Shown here: positions 61,838 through 64,000 of the stretch, piece by piece
Layout of the letters: every line of letters begins with the position of its first letter
Position numbering within the stretch: position 1 is the first letter of the stretch
Origin: PFJX01 sp964542455
GTDB taxonomy: Bacteria; Pseudomonadota; Gammaproteobacteria; Burkholderiales; Thiobacillaceae
NCBI GenBank assembly: GCA_964542455.1
Contig: CAZIUC010000007.1
Span: forward strand, 69,100-133,099
Length of the DNA: 64,000 nt
Reading direction: 5' to 3'
Notes under the pieces: model-generated
Databases searched by the model: none
Told to the model about the DNA's origin: nothing
Seen by the model: the letters and a program-made list of their open reading frames with translations, nothing else
Position numbers and translations under genes: made by a program

Positions 61838-63889
61838 ATGGATGAGCAATGGAATGGACCTGAGCGGCGCAAGTCGCAACTGCGGGAAGCCGCGGAGACG
61901 CAGCTTGCCCACGCACCGCCGCTCGAAGGGGATCGGCCTGCCGAAGAACTCCTGCATGAACTCCAGGTGCACCAGATCGAGCTGGAGATGCAGAACGAAT
62001 CCTTGCGCCAGACCCAGGTTGAATTGGAGATCTCGCGCGACCGCTATGTCGACCTTTATGAATTCGCCCCGGTCGGCTATCTCACGCTGACGCGCGAGGG
62101 GCTGATCACCGAAATCAATCTCACCGGCGCCGCCATGCTGGGGGTGGAGCGCCGGCGATTGCTCAGTCGCCGTTTTGACGCTTACTTGACCGCGGAAGAC
62201 CGTGAGCGCTGGCGGCGACTGTTTATTGCCGCGCTGGGCAGCGAGACGCGCCAGTATGGCAATCTTGCGCTGCAACGAGGCGATGGCGCGGTGTTCCAGG
62301 CGCGCCTGGACTGCCTGCGCATGGTGGAAGGCGATGCCCCGCCGGTGCTGCGTATCGCCCTGTCCGACATCAGCAAGCAGACGCGGATGCAACTGGCGCT
62401 GGACGAGAGCGAGGGGCGTTACCGCCTGATTTTCGAGAAAAGCAACGAGGCCATATTTTTTGGCCACCCCGACGGCAGCATCGAAGTCGCCAACCCGGCG
62501 GCTTGCGCCTTGTTCGGTTACAGCGAAGCGGATATCCGCCGCATAGGTCGCAACGGCATTCTGGATGGCGGCGACCCGCGTTTGCCAGCCGCGCTGGAGG
62601 AACGTCGGCAAAAGGGCGCATTCCAGGGTGAACTACGTTGTATCCGAAGCGATGGCAGTGTGTTCCCGGCGCAGATCAGTTCCACCCAGTTTCGCGATTC
62701 GAGCGGCAGGGAAAGCACCAGCATCCTGGTCCGCGACATCAGCGACCAGGTACGGCGCGAGGCTCAGATAAAACATCTCAATCGCGTCCTGCACACCATC
62801 AGTGCCTGCAACGAAGATCTGGTCCGCGCGCGTAGCGAGGTGGATCTGCTGAGCGACATCTGCCGCGACATCGTCGAGGTTGGCGGCTACCTGCTGGCCT
62901 GGGTGGCGGTGGCCGACACGACAAGACCTGGCGCCGCCACACCGATTGCCTGGGCGGGCAGCCAGGCGGCGTATCAGGCCCATGCGGCACTGGATGGCGA
63001 TCCTGAACACATGCGCCACTGTCTGGTGGTCGCGGCGTTGAACAGCCACCGCACCCAGATATGCAACCGGTTCAATACGACGCCTGAATGCCACTTCAGG
63101 GAATTGAGCGGTCTTGGCGTGCACTCCGCCCTGTCTTTGCCTTTGCTTAACGATGACCTGCTCTATGGCGCGCTGACCCTGTTCTCGAGCCAACCCGATG
63201 CTTTCGATGCCGCCGAAGTCACCTTGATGGAGGAACTTGCCGCCGATCTGGCCTACGGCATCACCGCCCTGCGCGTGACCCAAGAGCGTGATCTCTACAT
63301 GCGGCACTTTGAACAGGCCATGCAGAGCACCGTGACGGCGATGGCGCGCACCCTGGAAATGCGCGACCCCTATACCGCCGGCCACCAGCAGCGGGTGACG
63401 ACGCTGGCGCTGGCGATCGCGCATGAATTGGGGCTGGATGCGCGGAAAATCGAAGGACTGCAATTCGGCGGCATGATCCACGACATCGGCAAGATCGGCG
63501 TGCCGGCGGAAATCCTCTCCAAGCCCGGCAGGCTGACACCACTCGAATACCAGTTGATCCAGCAACATCCGGAAACCGGCCGCCAGCTCGTCGCCAATAT
63601 CGACTTTCCCTGGCCGATGGCCGAGATGATCGTGCAGCACCACGAACGCCTGGACGGCAGCGGCTACCCGGCCGGCCTCAAGGGCGAGGAAATCCTGCTG
63701 GAAGCGCGCATCCTCGCCGTCGCCGATGTGGTCGAGGCCATGTCCTCGCACCGCCCCTACCGCGCCGGCCTGGGGATGGAAGCCGCGCTCGCGGAAATCG
63801 AACGCGGCGGCGGCCTGCAATACGACGCGGCGGTGGTGGCGGCCTGCGTCAAGGTGGTGCGGGAGAACGGAATGAGGTTGCCGGAATGA
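61838..63889 (+). CDS. PAS-PAS-GAF-HD-GYP c-di-GMP phosphodiesterase
   Basis: The 683-aa soluble sensor has an N-terminal helical region (EELLHELQVHQIELEMQNESLRQ), two PAS domains (about 65-185 and 190-310), a GAF domain (about 320-480) and HD-GYP (about 490-683). HD motif HDIGK has His548-Asp549 and the GYP signature HHERLDGSGYP is at 601-611, so it should hydrolyse c-di-GMP. AAGGGA lies about 6 bp before the ATG. Its stop overlaps the start of the next gene (ATGA), an operon of paralogues. A strong sigma-28-like promoter lies upstream. Confidence 0.94.
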   Translation: MDEQWNGPERRKSQLREAAETQLAHAPPLEGDRPAEELLHELQVHQIELEMQNESLRQTQVELEISRDRYVDLYEFAPVGYLTLTREGLITEINLTGAAMLGVERRRLLSRRFDAYLTAEDRERWRRLFIAALGSETRQYGNLALQRGDGAVFQARLDCLRMVEGDAPPVLRIALSDISKQTRMQLALDESEGRYRLIFEKSNEAIFFGHPDGSIEVANPAACALFGYSEADIRRIGRNGILDGGDPRLPAALEERRQKGAFQGELRCIRSDGSVFPAQISSTQFRDSSGRESTSILVRDISDQVRREAQIKHLNRVLHTISACNEDLVRARSEVDLLSDICRDIVEVGGYLLAWVAVADTTRPGAATPIAWAGSQAAYQAHAALDGDPEHMRHCLVVAALNSHRTQICNRFNTTPECHFRELSGLGVHSALSLPLLNDDLLYGALTLFSSQPDAFDAAEVTLMEELAADLAYGITALRVTQERDLYMRHFEQAMQSTVTAMARTLEMRDPYTAGHQQRVTTLALAIAHELGLDARKIEGLQFGGMIHDIGKIGVPAEILSKPGRLTPLEYQLIQQHPETGRQLVANIDFPWPMAEMIVQHHERLDGSGYPAGLKGEEILLEARILAVADVVEAMSSHRPYRAGLGMEAALAEIERGGGLQYDAAVVAACVKVVRENGMRLPE

Positions 63890-64000
63890 GTGCAAAGCCC
63901 CCCTCTCTGCGCGCCGCCGCCGAGGCGCGACTCGTCGACGCCCCGGCCCCGCCCCCGGCGCCCCCCCGTTCCGCCGAAGAGCTGCTGCATGAACTGCAAG
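63886..64000 (+). CDS. PAS-type sensor paralogue of the preceding gene, 5' end (partial)
   Basis: The ATG overlaps the previous stop. The first 38 residues are Ala/Pro rich and end SAEELLHELQ, matching PAEELLHELQ at the same place in the preceding protein, so a tandem duplicate of the sensor's N-terminal region begins here. The output domain is beyond the window. Confidence 0.75.
   Translation, partial: MSAKPPSLRAAAEARLVDAPAPPPAPPRSAEELLHELQ

Overview
The window is a GC-rich proteobacterial chromosome segment, most likely from a betaproteobacterium (Rhodocyclales- or Nitrosomonadales-like). This rests on protein style, gene content (class III PHA synthase, DUF748, DUF3391/HD-GYP, ovothiol genes, many c-di-GMP proteins) and abundant short palindromic repeats; no rRNA or tRNA is present to confirm it. 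I see no CRISPR array, prophage or complete insertion sequence.

Layout. 1-1243: end of a phaE-like gene overlapping class III phaC. 1291-18535 (mostly minus strand): an accessory island with a type I secretion membrane-fusion protein and ABC exporter, a GNAT acetyltransferase, a 2281-aa lipase/RTX protein, a lipoprotein, a second frameshifted and truncated lipase/RTX gene, a second unrelated lipoprotein and a third RTX fragment. The repeating unit is 'lipoprotein + lipase-headed RTX protein'. The heads differ while the shared core carries a 611-bp stretch identical in two copies. I propose an interbacterial or surface lipase effector system with cognate lipoproteins, exported by the adjacent type I system. 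18744-29154: SpmAB-like membrane protein, DUF748 envelope protein, chemoreceptor, Ppx/GppA and RF3. 29278-41228: HD-GYP protein, small coiled-coil protein, Tex, U32 protein (RlhA-like), a small unknown protein, Mfd and a GGDEF protein. 41246-44699: ovoA-ovoB for ovothiol, with a palindromic element sitting exactly at the ovoB start. 44802-50734: metallo-beta-lactamase-fold hydrolase, grpE-dnaK and a PAS/GAF/GGDEF protein. 51123-56525: an 1800-aa protein combining two serine-hydrolase modules, a CHAT caspase-like protease and a TPR-like tail. 56909-64000: MtaD-like deaminase, CheB-CheR-PAS fusion, PAS/GAF/HD-GYP protein and the start of a paralogue.

Three cross-cutting themes. (1) At least six families of GC-rich palindromic repeats lie between genes, and two of them are also inserted in frame inside genes (hlyD-type, mfd, tex, DUF748 and all three RTX copies). 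(2) Three genes for signalling proteins (chemoreceptor, two HD-GYP proteins) have sequences upstream that fit the FliA/sigma-28 consensus with exact 11-bp spacing, suggesting a motility/c-di-GMP regulon. (3) Duplicated and decayed gene pieces (RTX copies, a deaminase fragment, a 95-bp tag shared by the two truncated RTX ends) show active recombination in the accessory regions.
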